Part shown: piece after piece, positions 27,536 to 34,530 of the stretch
How positions within the stretch are numbered: position 1 is the first letter of the stretch
Layout of the letters: every line of letters starts with the position of its first letter
Source of the DNA: Vibrio gazogenes
GTDB taxonomy: Bacteria; Pseudomonadota; Gammaproteobacteria; Enterobacterales; Vibrionaceae
NCBI RefSeq assembly: GCF_023920225.1
Contig: NZ_CP092587.1
Span: 2,046,001 to 2,110,000 of the forward strand
Direction of reading: 5' to 3'
DNA length: 64,000 nucleotides
Notes under the pieces: model-generated
Database searches by the model: none
What the model was told of the DNA's origin: nothing
Seen by the model: only the letters and a program-made list of their open reading frames with translations
Translations under genes and position numbers: made by a program

Positions 27536-28611
27536 CCGCCAACTGTCGTTGTGGTTGCTGATTCGATGAGTAATCGACGCAGCAGCTCGTTAGGTGTATA
27601 TCCAGCCGATTTTGTGATCGCGGCAAAATGCGGGTTGATCATGTAAGGATAGTCGTGACTATCGTCGTCAGTTGGCCCGTTGCGCTTGGTCACTGCGTTG
27701 CTGAGCACTGGTGAACCGTTGCTGCCAGAGCCGCTTTGGTTGTCGGATGTCGAATCAAAATAGGCTGGGTGGCGATGCCAGTTAGCCTCAGCAACCGCCG
27801 GATTGTTATCTAGCGTTGTCAGGATTTGACCGTCATCCAATTTCATCTGGTCAATCCATTCCCACACATTGCCGACCAGGTCGCATACGCCGGACTCGGT
27901 ATGATCGTGATTCCACGTTGTCGGGCCTTTGCCTGTATCGGTTCGTCCGATACCGCTAACGTCGCCAGGCAATCCGTTGTCGTAACGGCGAGCGGTCTCC
28001 CACTTCGCCTCATGGCTGCGGCCATAGTTCGTATTACCGCGAGGTACAGTACCGTTAGCCAGAGACCAGAGCGCAATCGCAGCCGATTCGTGAATCGACA
28101 TCAGGTGCCAGTCGTCCCCTTTCTGTGTGCAAAGCTGCTTTGCCGTGTCGTAGTTAACCGAGGTTCGCGGCTGTGACCCACCGATAACGGCGGAGCCGCC
28201 TGCAGCCGATGATGCCAGATACTTACCGATGAGGATTTCGCCACGAGGCACTCCGTTCGTTACAAATGCCGGATGCACACCTGTACCCAGCTCAAGCGCC
28301 GTTAATCCCAGGTCTTCAATGTTGAAGCGCGGAATAACGCACATGATATTAGGATTTCCCTGAGCATCATAAATAACCGTGTTTCGACCGCCTGAGTTAT
28401 GCTCGACCGCTTTGCGATAGCCGTCTGTGGCAATAATGGTCAAGCCGTTGGCTTTTTGGTCATACGTGTTTTCAGCCTTGGCTATCGAGTCATTGACCTT
28501 TTCATCAATGACCGCCATTTTGCCAGATACTTCCTGTACGATAGCTTGAGAAGCTGCCGTTTGTTCAGCAGATACTTGTTGCATTTCTGCGATTTTTTGC
28601 TCTATAGACAT
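27382..28611 (-). CDS. DGR-type variable tail-fibre protein, copy 1 (C-type-lectin / FGE-sulfatase fold)
   Basis: This is a 409-residue protein. Residues 1-55 are coiled-coil, including the shared KMAVIDEKV docking motif. Residues about 60-409 follow the formylglycine-generating-enzyme-like C-type lectin fold used by DGR targets (CDLVGNVWEWID near 243-254, C-terminal GFRPAFFV). It matches copy 2 (29109-30341) with nine substitutions over the first 290 residues and none over 331-359. In the last 50 residues there are 18 substitutions, 16 of which change first or second codon positions. That is the adenine-mutagenesis pattern of a variable region. A second variable patch lies at about 294-328. 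It probably forms the receptor-binding tip. Confidence 0.8.
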   Translation of the reverse strand: MSIEQKIAEMQQVSAEQTAASQAIVQEVSGKMAVIDEKVNDSIAKAENTYDQKANGLTIIATDGYRKAVEHNSGGRNTVIYDAQGNPNIMCVIPRFNIEDLGLTALELGTGVHPAFVTNGVPRGEILIGKYLASSAAGGSAVIGGSQPRTSVNYDTAKQLCTQKGDDWHLMSIHESAAIALWSLANGTVPRGNTNYGRSHEAKWETARRYDNGLPGDVSGIGRTDTGKGPTTWNHDHTESGVCDLVGNVWEWIDQMKLDDGQILTTLDNNPAVAEANWHRHPAYFDSTSDNQSGSGSNGSPVLSNAVTKRNGPTDDDSHDYPYMINPHFAAITKSAGYTPNELLRRLLIESATTTTVGGSLWCRNYGDRFPLLGGSWGSGSNTGLGALNLLNARWYSLNSIGFRPAFFV

Positions 28612-28745
28612 GATGAAAGTCCCTCAATATGATGTAGTCGCTCTGTGATTGACATTTGATTATGTATTTGTCTTATACTCACTCATTTTTCGGACCTCAT
28701 ACGCCAAACGCTCTGCCGACTTTGATATTTGGGTTGTCATAGCGG
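28612..28745 (-). pseudogene. Mosaic junction of gpH, gpI and DUF2635 fragments
   Basis: Upstream of fibre copy 1, about 65 bp match the 3' end of the gpH adaptor (compare 30345-30405). They join a 17-base piece (actcatttttcggacct) also found inside gpI near 31381, which joins the first 50 bases or so of a DUF2635 gene ending at its start near 28740. It records successive deletions in a duplicated cassette. Confidence 0.7.
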
Positions 28746-28757
28746 CCTCCAGAAGCT

Positions 28758-28818
28758 AAAAACCCAGCACTAGGCTGGGATTGGGGTACAAAAAAACCGC
28801 CTTAATTGAGGCGGTTAA
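28758..28818 (-). terminator. Double intrinsic terminator after fibre cassette 2
   Basis: On the minus strand AACCGCCTC-AATT-AAGGCGGTT is followed by eight T, and then CCCAGC-CTAGT-GCTGGG by TTTTT, as in front of the other DUF2635 copies. Confidence 0.85.
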
Positions 28819-29094
28819 TTACGATGCTGATGGTAGTGGATAACGGTCTTTAATCTCAGCGACTTTATCACGCCAAGCTGTCTCTTTGGCTTCAGTTTGA
28901 TCATACTGCCACGCCATGAAAAGGGCGTCTGACTCCAGGCGGTAAGCTTGTTGTCGTTTGACGACGTTTTGAGCCGCCTCAAAATCCTTTTGCTGCAAAA
29001 CCGACTCGATCTGCTTCTGAGTCATACCCAACGAATTCATATAGCTGCGGGTCGTATCTGTTTGAGTTTGACCCTGAAAAATGTAACTAAACAT
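28819..29094 (-). CDS. Small partner protein of DGR-type fibre, copy 2
   Basis: This 91-residue protein differs from the copy at 27092-27367 at only about five positions (for example EQIES/KQIES and FMEWQ/FMAWQ). It has the same ribosome site and the same spacing after its fibre gene. The conservation suggests that it works with the constant part of the variable fibre. Confidence 0.55.
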   Translation of the reverse strand: MFSYIFQGQTQTDTTRSYMNSLGMTQKQIESVLQQKDFEAAQNVVKRQQAYRLESDALFMAWQYDQTEAKETAWRDKVAEIKDRYPLPSAS

Positions 29095-29108
29095 CTCTTT
29101 TACTCCTG

Positions 29109-30341
29109 TTACACAAACAAAGCAGGGCGAAAACCTATGAAATTATCAGAGTACGACCGCGCAAATTTCAGAGCGAGCGCGCCCAGCCCGGCGGCCGAAC
29201 CATCGAACCAGAAGCCCCCGTGATGCGGGAACCGCTCGCCATAGTTGCAACACCAGATCCCGCCGCCAACTGTAGTCGTGGTTGCTGATTCTATAAGCAA
29301 TCGACGCAACAGCTCGTTAGGCGTATACCCAGCCGACTTTGTGATCGCAGCAAAATGCGAGTTATACGTGAACGGATAGTCGTAACTATCGTTGTCAACA
29401 GGCCCGTTACGCTTGGTCACTGAGTTGCTGAGCATTGGTGAACCGTTGTAGACATCACCGCCGCTTTGGTTGTCAGACGTCGAATCAAAATAGGCTGGGT
29501 GACGATGCCAGTTAGCCTCAGCAACTGCCGGATTGTTATCCAGCGTGGTCAGGATCTGGCCGTCATCCAATTTCATCTGGTCAATCCATTCCCACACATT
29601 ACCGACCAGATCACATACGCCGAACTCGGTATGATCGTGATTCCACGTTGCCGGGCCTTTGCCTGTATCGGTTCGTCCGATACCGCTAGCGTCGCCAGGC
29701 AATCCGTTGTCGTAACGGCGAGCGGTCTCCCACTTCGCCTCATGGCTGCGGCCATAGTTCGTATTACCGCGAGGTACAGTACCGTTAGCCAGAGACCAGA
29801 GCGCAATCGCAGCCGATTCGTGAATCGACATCAGGTGCCAGTCGTCCCCTTTCTGTGTGCAAAGCTGCTTTGCCGTGTCGTAGTTAACCGAGGTTCGCGG
29901 CTGTGACCCACCGATAACGGCGGAGCCACCTGCAGCCGATGATGCCAGATACTTACCGATGAGGATTTCGCTGCGAGGCACTCCGTTCGTTACAAATGCC
30001 GGATGGACACCTGTACCCAACTCAAGCGCCGTTAATCCCAGATCTTCAATGTTGAAGCGCGGAATAACGCACATGATATTAGGATTTCCCTGAGCATCAT
30101 AAATAACCGTGTTTCGACCACCTGAGTTATGCTCGACCGCTTTGCGATAGCCGTCTGTGGCAATAATGGTCAAGCCGTTGACTTTTTGGTCATATGTGCT
30201 TTCAGCCTTGGCTATCGAGTCATTGGTCTTTTCATCAATGGCAGCCATTTTGCCAGATACTTCCTGTACGATCGCTTGAGAAGCTGCCGTTTGTTCAGCA
30301 GATACTTGTTGCATTTCTGCGATTCTTTGCTCTATAGACAT
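29109..30341 (-). CDS. DGR-type variable tail-fibre protein, copy 2
   Basis: This 410-residue paralogue of copy 1 has the same N-terminal coiled-coil, lectin-fold core and GFRPALFV end. Its variable codons spell a different surface (HH, FWFD, AA, LALKF, SDNF where copy 1 has LL, SWGS, NT, LNLLN, SLNS). It overlaps the upstream adaptor gpH copy a by ten bases, so adaptor and fibre are translationally coupled. This copy occupies the canonical position after gpI-gpH and is likely the primary fibre. Variable region: 29109-29261. Confidence 0.8.
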   Translation of the reverse strand: MSIEQRIAEMQQVSAEQTAASQAIVQEVSGKMAAIDEKTNDSIAKAESTYDQKVNGLTIIATDGYRKAVEHNSGGRNTVIYDAQGNPNIMCVIPRFNIEDLGLTALELGTGVHPAFVTNGVPRSEILIGKYLASSAAGGSAVIGGSQPRTSVNYDTAKQLCTQKGDDWHLMSIHESAAIALWSLANGTVPRGNTNYGRSHEAKWETARRYDNGLPGDASGIGRTDTGKGPATWNHDHTEFGVCDLVGNVWEWIDQMKLDDGQILTTLDNNPAVAEANWHRHPAYFDSTSDNQSGGDVYNGSPMLSNSVTKRNGPVDNDSYDYPFTYNSHFAAITKSAGYTPNELLRRLLIESATTTTVGGGIWCCNYGERFPHHGGFWFDGSAAGLGALALKFARSYSDNFIGFRPALFV

Positions 30342-30892
30342 GATGAAATTCCCTCAATATGACGTAGTCGCTCTGTGATTGACATTTGATTATGTATTTG
30401 TCTTGTGCTTATGGCTTGAGACTTAATGAAAGCGCAAGCAATTGTTATCATCTCTTCCGTCAAGATAATATTCAGATTCTCAGTGCCCACTTCGACTGTA
30501 ATTGAGTTCGTTGGTATGGCCGATAGATCTAAAGTAAACGGCTGAATACAATGGCCATTTCTCGCTTTATAGTTCAGCGTTGTATTCGGCCCTGAGATCA
30601 CACCCAACAAAGTGCCGTCTTCTAGCCAAAAGCCAAGCTCGCGAATAGGATATTCATCAGGTCCAGAGAACTTAGCCACCGCCTGTATCTGGCTCTCACC
30701 TATATCTTTGAACTCACAAAACGCAACTCGCTGTAATTCATTTTGCAAAGTCATCTGATCAGGGCTTGGGGTATAGGCACGATCGCCAGCTGATACCCAT
30801 TTTAATGATAGTTGGATCCCTTTTGCTTTGGCGCTGATACACGCTTCCAGGCCTTTGTGGGTGATCACTAACTTAATTGTGTCTTCACTCAT
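30332..30892 (-). CDS. Tail-fibre adaptor (P2 gpH N-terminal domain), copy a
   Basis: This 186-residue adaptor is like copy b at 24111-24638 (same KLVITHKGLEACISAKAKG, WVSAGDRAYTP and GHCIQPFTLDLS blocks) but with a different tail from about residue 150. It follows gpI with a four-base overlap, as H follows I in P2. P2 gpH is over 600 residues, so here the fibre has been split into a short baseplate adaptor and a separate, exchangeable distal subunit. Confidence 0.8.
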   Translation of the reverse strand: MSEDTIKLVITHKGLEACISAKAKGIQLSLKWVSAGDRAYTPSPDQMTLQNELQRVAFCEFKDIGESQIQAVAKFSGPDEYPIRELGFWLEDGTLLGVISGPNTTLNYKARNGHCIQPFTLDLSAIPTNSITVEVGTENLNIILTEEMITIACAFIKSQAISTRQIHNQMSITERLRHIEGISSCL

Positions 30893-31632
30893 AACGTTGC
30901 TCTCGCATTGATAGTTAAAACAGTGATGTTGTAATGCGCTGAATAGCCCATGATATTCATCTGGACATGAGCCGCCATGATAGGAATCGTTGCCTCTGCA
31001 TCAATAGGGCTAACGCTTACCGCTGGTGGCACAGCACCAGTTATCGCAAAGCTCATCTTGGCGTCAGGCATTGACCATAAAGTGGCTTGCCCGGCTGTTT
31101 CTTTCACGCTAGTCGCTGGGGCTTTGGCACCAGCCATGCCCATGCTCGTTTCGACACCAAACATCAGGGATAGCTCGATCTGATCCCGCTCTGATTTAGT
31201 GTCTTCGATATAAGCCAGCAGCTTTTTCACATTGGCCACGTTCACTGGTTTGTTGCCTTTTTCCCAGGCAACAATCTCCAGACTGTACGGTTGACCTTGT
31301 GGCTGTTGCTGATACCACGGTTTGATTTGGCTCTGAAAATCAAAGGACTCCAGTGCGAGCTTGAGCCCGGCACGGGTACCACTCATTTTTCGGACCTGCC
31401 ATGCATGTCCGGCTAAGTTGCGTTTAACGGGCTCTGTATCAGAGGTATCCCACACCGGCAATTGAAATTCAGATGCAATATAGGGGACGATTTCAAACGC
31501 AGTCTTTTGGGCATCCAGTAGATGCGGGTATGGATTGCCAATGCCATAAATTTGCTGACTAAATGACAACTCCATTGAACGTTCGAGCGGACTTCGGTTA
31601 TCAGGAAGGACACTATACGTTTTCAGTGCCAA
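30889..31632 (-). CDS. Tail/baseplate protein P2 gpI-like
   Basis: This 247-residue protein carries the gpI family features SVLPDNRSPLERS near the N-terminus, DAQKTAFEIVPYIASEFQLPVWD and RAGLKLALESF. No ATG precedes the conserved N-terminus in a sensible place, so I choose TTG 31632, which overlaps the gpJ stop region by 20 bases. ATG 31575 would cut conserved sequence. It forms baseplate together with J and W. Its 3' end has been copied into the fibre array (24637-24815). Confidence 0.8.
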   Translation of the reverse strand: MALKTYSVLPDNRSPLERSMELSFSQQIYGIGNPYPHLLDAQKTAFEIVPYIASEFQLPVWDTSDTEPVKRNLAGHAWQVRKMSGTRAGLKLALESFDFQSQIKPWYQQQPQGQPYSLEIVAWEKGNKPVNVANVKKLLAYIEDTKSERDQIELSLMFGVETSMGMAGAKAPATSVKETAGQATLWSMPDAKMSFAITGAVPPAVSVSPIDAEATIPIMAAHVQMNIMGYSAHYNITVLTINARATL

Positions 31633-32614
31633 CGGTAATTTTGACTGATTCAAGATAAGGCGCCTCACTGTAAGCACAACGCAATGGCTGCGCAGGTTGA
31701 ATGATTTCTCCGCGGTGCGCTCCGGTTGACTCCAGTAGAACACTGTAGAGCATAGATGGCTCGATACTGCCACCAAGCCGATGCTGTTTTAGTGCATAGG
31801 CTCGGACCGCTTTCTCTGCTGCAGCCAGCACGACATCAGCATCGGGGCCGGGACGAGTATAAAGTTTCGCTTCACATTGCCATTGGCGAATTTCCGGTGA
31901 CTTTACAGTGATCAAATCAGTTTCCTGAGCAATATCATCCCGCGCTAGGTAAGATTGAGTGGCTTCGATTAATGACGAGCTTGGCATACCATTGCCTTCA
32001 TGTGTCAGAATGAAACAATCCACGACACCGGGAGAAACTTGTCGGGCTTGTGCATCCTTGGTCAAACCGGCCATTTCATGTTCTAAATATTCATAAGTCA
32101 CGACCACTCGCTTCGGCTCATGACTGTCAATTTGAACTTCGGGTCTGCCCCCCAAGGTCATCGCATGGAAACGATACCCTGAACGTGTGCCGGTACTCGC
32201 CAAGGCATAAGCTGCTAAATAATATCGAGACAGCAGAGAGTCATTACTTTCCATGACGGGTGGAATCGGAGGAAATGCACTAGGGTCTCCGGGATCAAGA
32301 ACTTGGCGGGTTACACCTAACTGGCTCACAATCAAATCAATCATGTCATCATCGGTCGCATACATACCAAACATCTGTTGCGCCTGACCATTCAACTGCC
32401 GGATATGATTTTGGAGAATCACCGTAAATGCTTCGACAAATTTCGTCAGCAATTCAGCTTCATTGCCGAGTGTTTCACCCAACGCTGTCGCATCATCTGG
32501 CGCGTGTTCGGTAAAATATGCCAGAATATCCTGCTGCACTTGTTGGAGCAGGACTTCAAACGGTGGGGTCTTAATAATTTCTGGTTTAGGTAATGGATTC
32601 TGATGTGGAAACAT
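31613..32614 (-). CDS. Baseplate assembly protein J (P2 gpJ-like)
   Basis: This 333-residue protein of the baseplate J family shows the LPKPEIIKTPPFE start, a DPGDPSAFPPIPPVMESN region and a RYYLAAYALASTGTRSGYRF block. A later VSPGVVDCFILTHEGNGMPS segment is also typical. It forms the wedge ring of the contractile baseplate. It overlaps gpW by 29 bases. Confidence 0.88.
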   Translation of the reverse strand: MFPHQNPLPKPEIIKTPPFEVLLQQVQQDILAYFTEHAPDDATALGETLGNEAELLTKFVEAFTVILQNHIRQLNGQAQQMFGMYATDDDMIDLIVSQLGVTRQVLDPGDPSAFPPIPPVMESNDSLLSRYYLAAYALASTGTRSGYRFHAMTLGGRPEVQIDSHEPKRVVVTYEYLEHEMAGLTKDAQARQVSPGVVDCFILTHEGNGMPSSSLIEATQSYLARDDIAQETDLITVKSPEIRQWQCEAKLYTRPGPDADVVLAAAEKAVRAYALKQHRLGGSIEPSMLYSVLLESTGAHRGEIIQPAQPLRCAYSEAPYLESVKITVGTENV

Positions 32615-32945
32615 TCAGTGGCACCTCAAACTTAACTGTTCGTCCCTGCCAACGACCTGAAAAGAAAAGGCTCAGGCCAGTGGCATGACGTTTGGCGATA
32701 CATCTGTCTGGAATAAAGTCTGACAGTCCGTTTTCTGGGTTATAAAATGCGTCAATCGCGTCTGATTGGATACGAACCAACATACTGTCGGTCATATTCG
32801 CCGCCAGATTTTCCCGGACTCGGCTCCCGAAACCCGAACGCTTGACCCGACCGCCTAACGGCGTGGTCATCACTTGGGTGATCCGACTGACCAATTGTTC
32901 ATAACCATCAATTTTTCTGCCAGTGATACGATCAATACCAATCAT
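32586..32945 (-). CDS. Baseplate wedge protein W (gp25-like)
   Basis: This is a 119-residue GPW/gp25 family protein. TTPLGGRVKRSGFGSRV is the hallmark motif (about residues 30-46), and GLSLFFSGRWQG lies near the end. It is a wedge component that triggers sheath assembly. Its start codon shares a base with the stop of the preceding 65-residue gene. Confidence 0.85.
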   Translation of the reverse strand: MIGIDRITGRKIDGYEQLVSRITQVMTTPLGGRVKRSGFGSRVRENLAANMTDSMLVRIQSDAIDAFYNPENGLSDFIPDRCIAKRHATGLSLFFSGRWQGRTVKFEVPLNVSTSESIT

Positions 32946-33142
32946 CAGCTCACCTTATATATTCCAGCTGATGAGCCGCTGGTGACGCTCACTTCAGCTT
33001 GATTCGAAATATGTTCAACAACGGCCTCAGCGACTGCGTTAGCCATCACTTTCGCATAGGCATGTTTTCCGCTGGTCTTAAAACCCATATTTTCTAATTT
33101 ATTGATAATTAAACCTTCTAACGTAGTTACATCCATCGCCAT
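32945..33142 (-). CDS. Small hypothetical protein between gpV and gpW
   Basis: This 65-residue open frame fits exactly between V (one base away) and W (one-base overlap), which argues that it is a real gene. It has an LEGLIINKLENMGF start, then an amphipathic helix (AYAKVMANAVAEAVVEHI) and a short Ser/Gly-rich end. I do not recognise the family. It may be a minor baseplate or chaperone component. Confidence 0.5.
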   Translation of the reverse strand: MAMDVTTLEGLIINKLENMGFKTSGKHAYAKVMANAVAEAVVEHISNQAEVSVTSGSSAGIYKVS

Positions 33143-33143
33143 A

Positions 33144-33761
33144 TTATTTCCCCGCTGTTACTGTACTAGAGCCATCGCCATGTGGATTGCCTGTAAAATG
33201 ACAAATGTGTGCTGTCGTTACACAGGGCGATCCACCATTCAAAGCAATACTTTTCGCATCCACTGTCGCGGCATCTCCGGCAACGATATGAGCACTCTTG
33301 TCAACGTTGATATGAGCATCGCCTTTGATATCGACTGTCAGCACGTGATTCTGTGCGTGATAGTTGATACGGCTGCCATCAGGATAAACCCGTAAAATTT
33401 CATTGGGATCGCCACTCGGAGAAGGAAAGCTATCGCTAAATAATCCCGTCAAAGCCACCGTCTGACTGCCGTTATCACCGGCCCCATAGTTCAGTACCAA
33501 AGTCTGTTCACCAATCGATGGACAACGATAGTCTCTGGTTTCACCGGCAGAAGAAGCAAACCACCGAATGAATGGTGTTGTTAAGTCACCATGCTTCACT
33601 TTGATCAAATAGCCGTTTTCATGGATTGCAGCAACCTGACCTAATCGGACCAGACTTCGGTTGCGGCGGCGTAAATCTTCAAGTTCATTGGAAAGCGTTT
33701 CGATTCGTTCTAAATATGGGCTCAGCATCTCGCGGACGAGTAGCTCAATTGCCTGACGCAT
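33144..33761 (-). CDS. Baseplate spike protein V (P2 gpV-like)
   Basis: The start is ATG 33761, with a perfect GGAGG ribosome site; an open frame extends 12 codons upstream. This gives 205 residues: an N-terminal helix, an OB-fold (SLVRLGQVAAIHENGYLIKV and TPFIRWFAS), a beta-helix region with alternating short repeats, and a C-terminal tip with ICHFTGNPHGDGS. The HFTGNPHGD histidines resemble the metal-binding tip of P2 gpV. It is the cell-puncturing spike. Confidence 0.88.
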   Translation of the reverse strand: MRQAIELLVREMLSPYLERIETLSNELEDLRRRNRSLVRLGQVAAIHENGYLIKVKHGDLTTPFIRWFASSAGETRDYRCPSIGEQTLVLNYGAGDNGSQTVALTGLFSDSFPSPSGDPNEILRVYPDGSRINYHAQNHVLTVDIKGDAHINVDKSAHIVAGDAATVDAKSIALNGGSPCVTTAHICHFTGNPHGDGSSTVTAGK

Positions 33762-34302
33762 ACTGTACCTCCAATGACTGATATTCATCCGCATCATCTA
33801 AATTGACCGGATTCACCGCCCAAGCAATCCCTTCTCGCACTTCGTCTGACTGATTAAGACCTTCGCCGAGATACAAGTTTTGTCGCCAAGTAACGGCTCG
33901 GGCAACAACTTGGTCTAACTGATACTGCAATCCACTCGGCTCTGAGCGCAAAAATTCAGGCGCATCAATTTGACGAATATCGATGCCCCAAGAGTTACGA
34001 TCAACAAAACGCTCAATCGCTGCAACCTTGTCTAAGACACGTAAAAAAGAGCGCTCAGCTGAGCGCGGTAACAGACAATGAATCCGAATGTGATAGCCAT
34101 GGCAATATTGTCCGCTGCTATTTCGGGCGCCAGCTCTGCCAAAGCGAAACTCAATCAGGAGAGTCAGAGACTCAATCGTCATGGTGCGATATTCATCATA
34201 GTTTTTCACCACCACATCACTTCCCAATAATTGTCCAAGGGATTGTTCAATCTGCTCATAAAGCTGACTGGGGTATTCAAGCTGTAATGTTCCTGAGTTC
34301 AA
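33745..34302 (-). CDS. First gene of the tail operon, unassigned tail protein
   Basis: This 185-residue protein has a TTG start at 34302 with AGGAG seven bases upstream, and overlaps gpV by 17 bases. The mixed alpha/beta sequence includes LTLLIEFRFGRAG and HGYHIRIHCLLPRS. The position corresponds to P2 genes R/S, just before V, suggesting tail completion or termination, but I cannot assign a family from sequence alone. Confidence 0.6.
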   Translation of the reverse strand: MNSGTLQLEYPSQLYEQIEQSLGQLLGSDVVVKNYDEYRTMTIESLTLLIEFRFGRAGARNSSGQYCHGYHIRIHCLLPRSAERSFLRVLDKVAAIERFVDRNSWGIDIRQIDAPEFLRSEPSGLQYQLDQVVARAVTWRQNLYLGEGLNQSDEVREGIAWAVNPVNLDDADEYQSLEVQYASGN

Positions 34303-34425
34303 AATACATCTCCTGTATAAAGGAAGACATCCACGATATGGTGTATTAACCTTTCAAATTGACAAATAATTCAATATTCATAAATACAATTAAATATAAA
34401 TAAGCTTTCACGTCTACCTGACGAC
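34303..34425 (-). promoter_or_regulatory. Leader immediately upstream of the tail operon
   Basis: This AT-rich stretch contains TTGTCA near 34357-34362 and a TTAATAC further along, but their spacing is not that of a normal promoter. I cannot say whether a tail-operon promoter lies here or only upstream of the repeat array. Confidence 0.25.
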
Positions 34426-34465
34426 AATAACCCATCAAATCCTGAGTAGGATCTAATGGGTTATT
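34426..34465 (-). terminator. Long hairpin between repeat array and tail operon
   Basis: Arms AATAACCCAT and ATGGGTTATT enclose a second small stem ATCCT/AGGAT. It is an additional terminator-like structure on the path from the repeat array into the tail genes, although the T-rich tail is short (TTATTG). Confidence 0.5.
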
Positions 34466-34530
34466 TAAATGAATAGAAAGAACAATTTAAATCTTACACG
34501 AATAAAAAATTAATTATTCAGATAGTTCTT

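Noticed and set aside
22524..34302. Hidden DGR reverse transcriptase, Avd or template repeat
   Set aside because: No open frame shows RT motifs and the conserved variable-region blocks (for example CTGGGCGCGCTC) occur only in the two fibre genes. The 91-residue partner proteins do not look like Avd.
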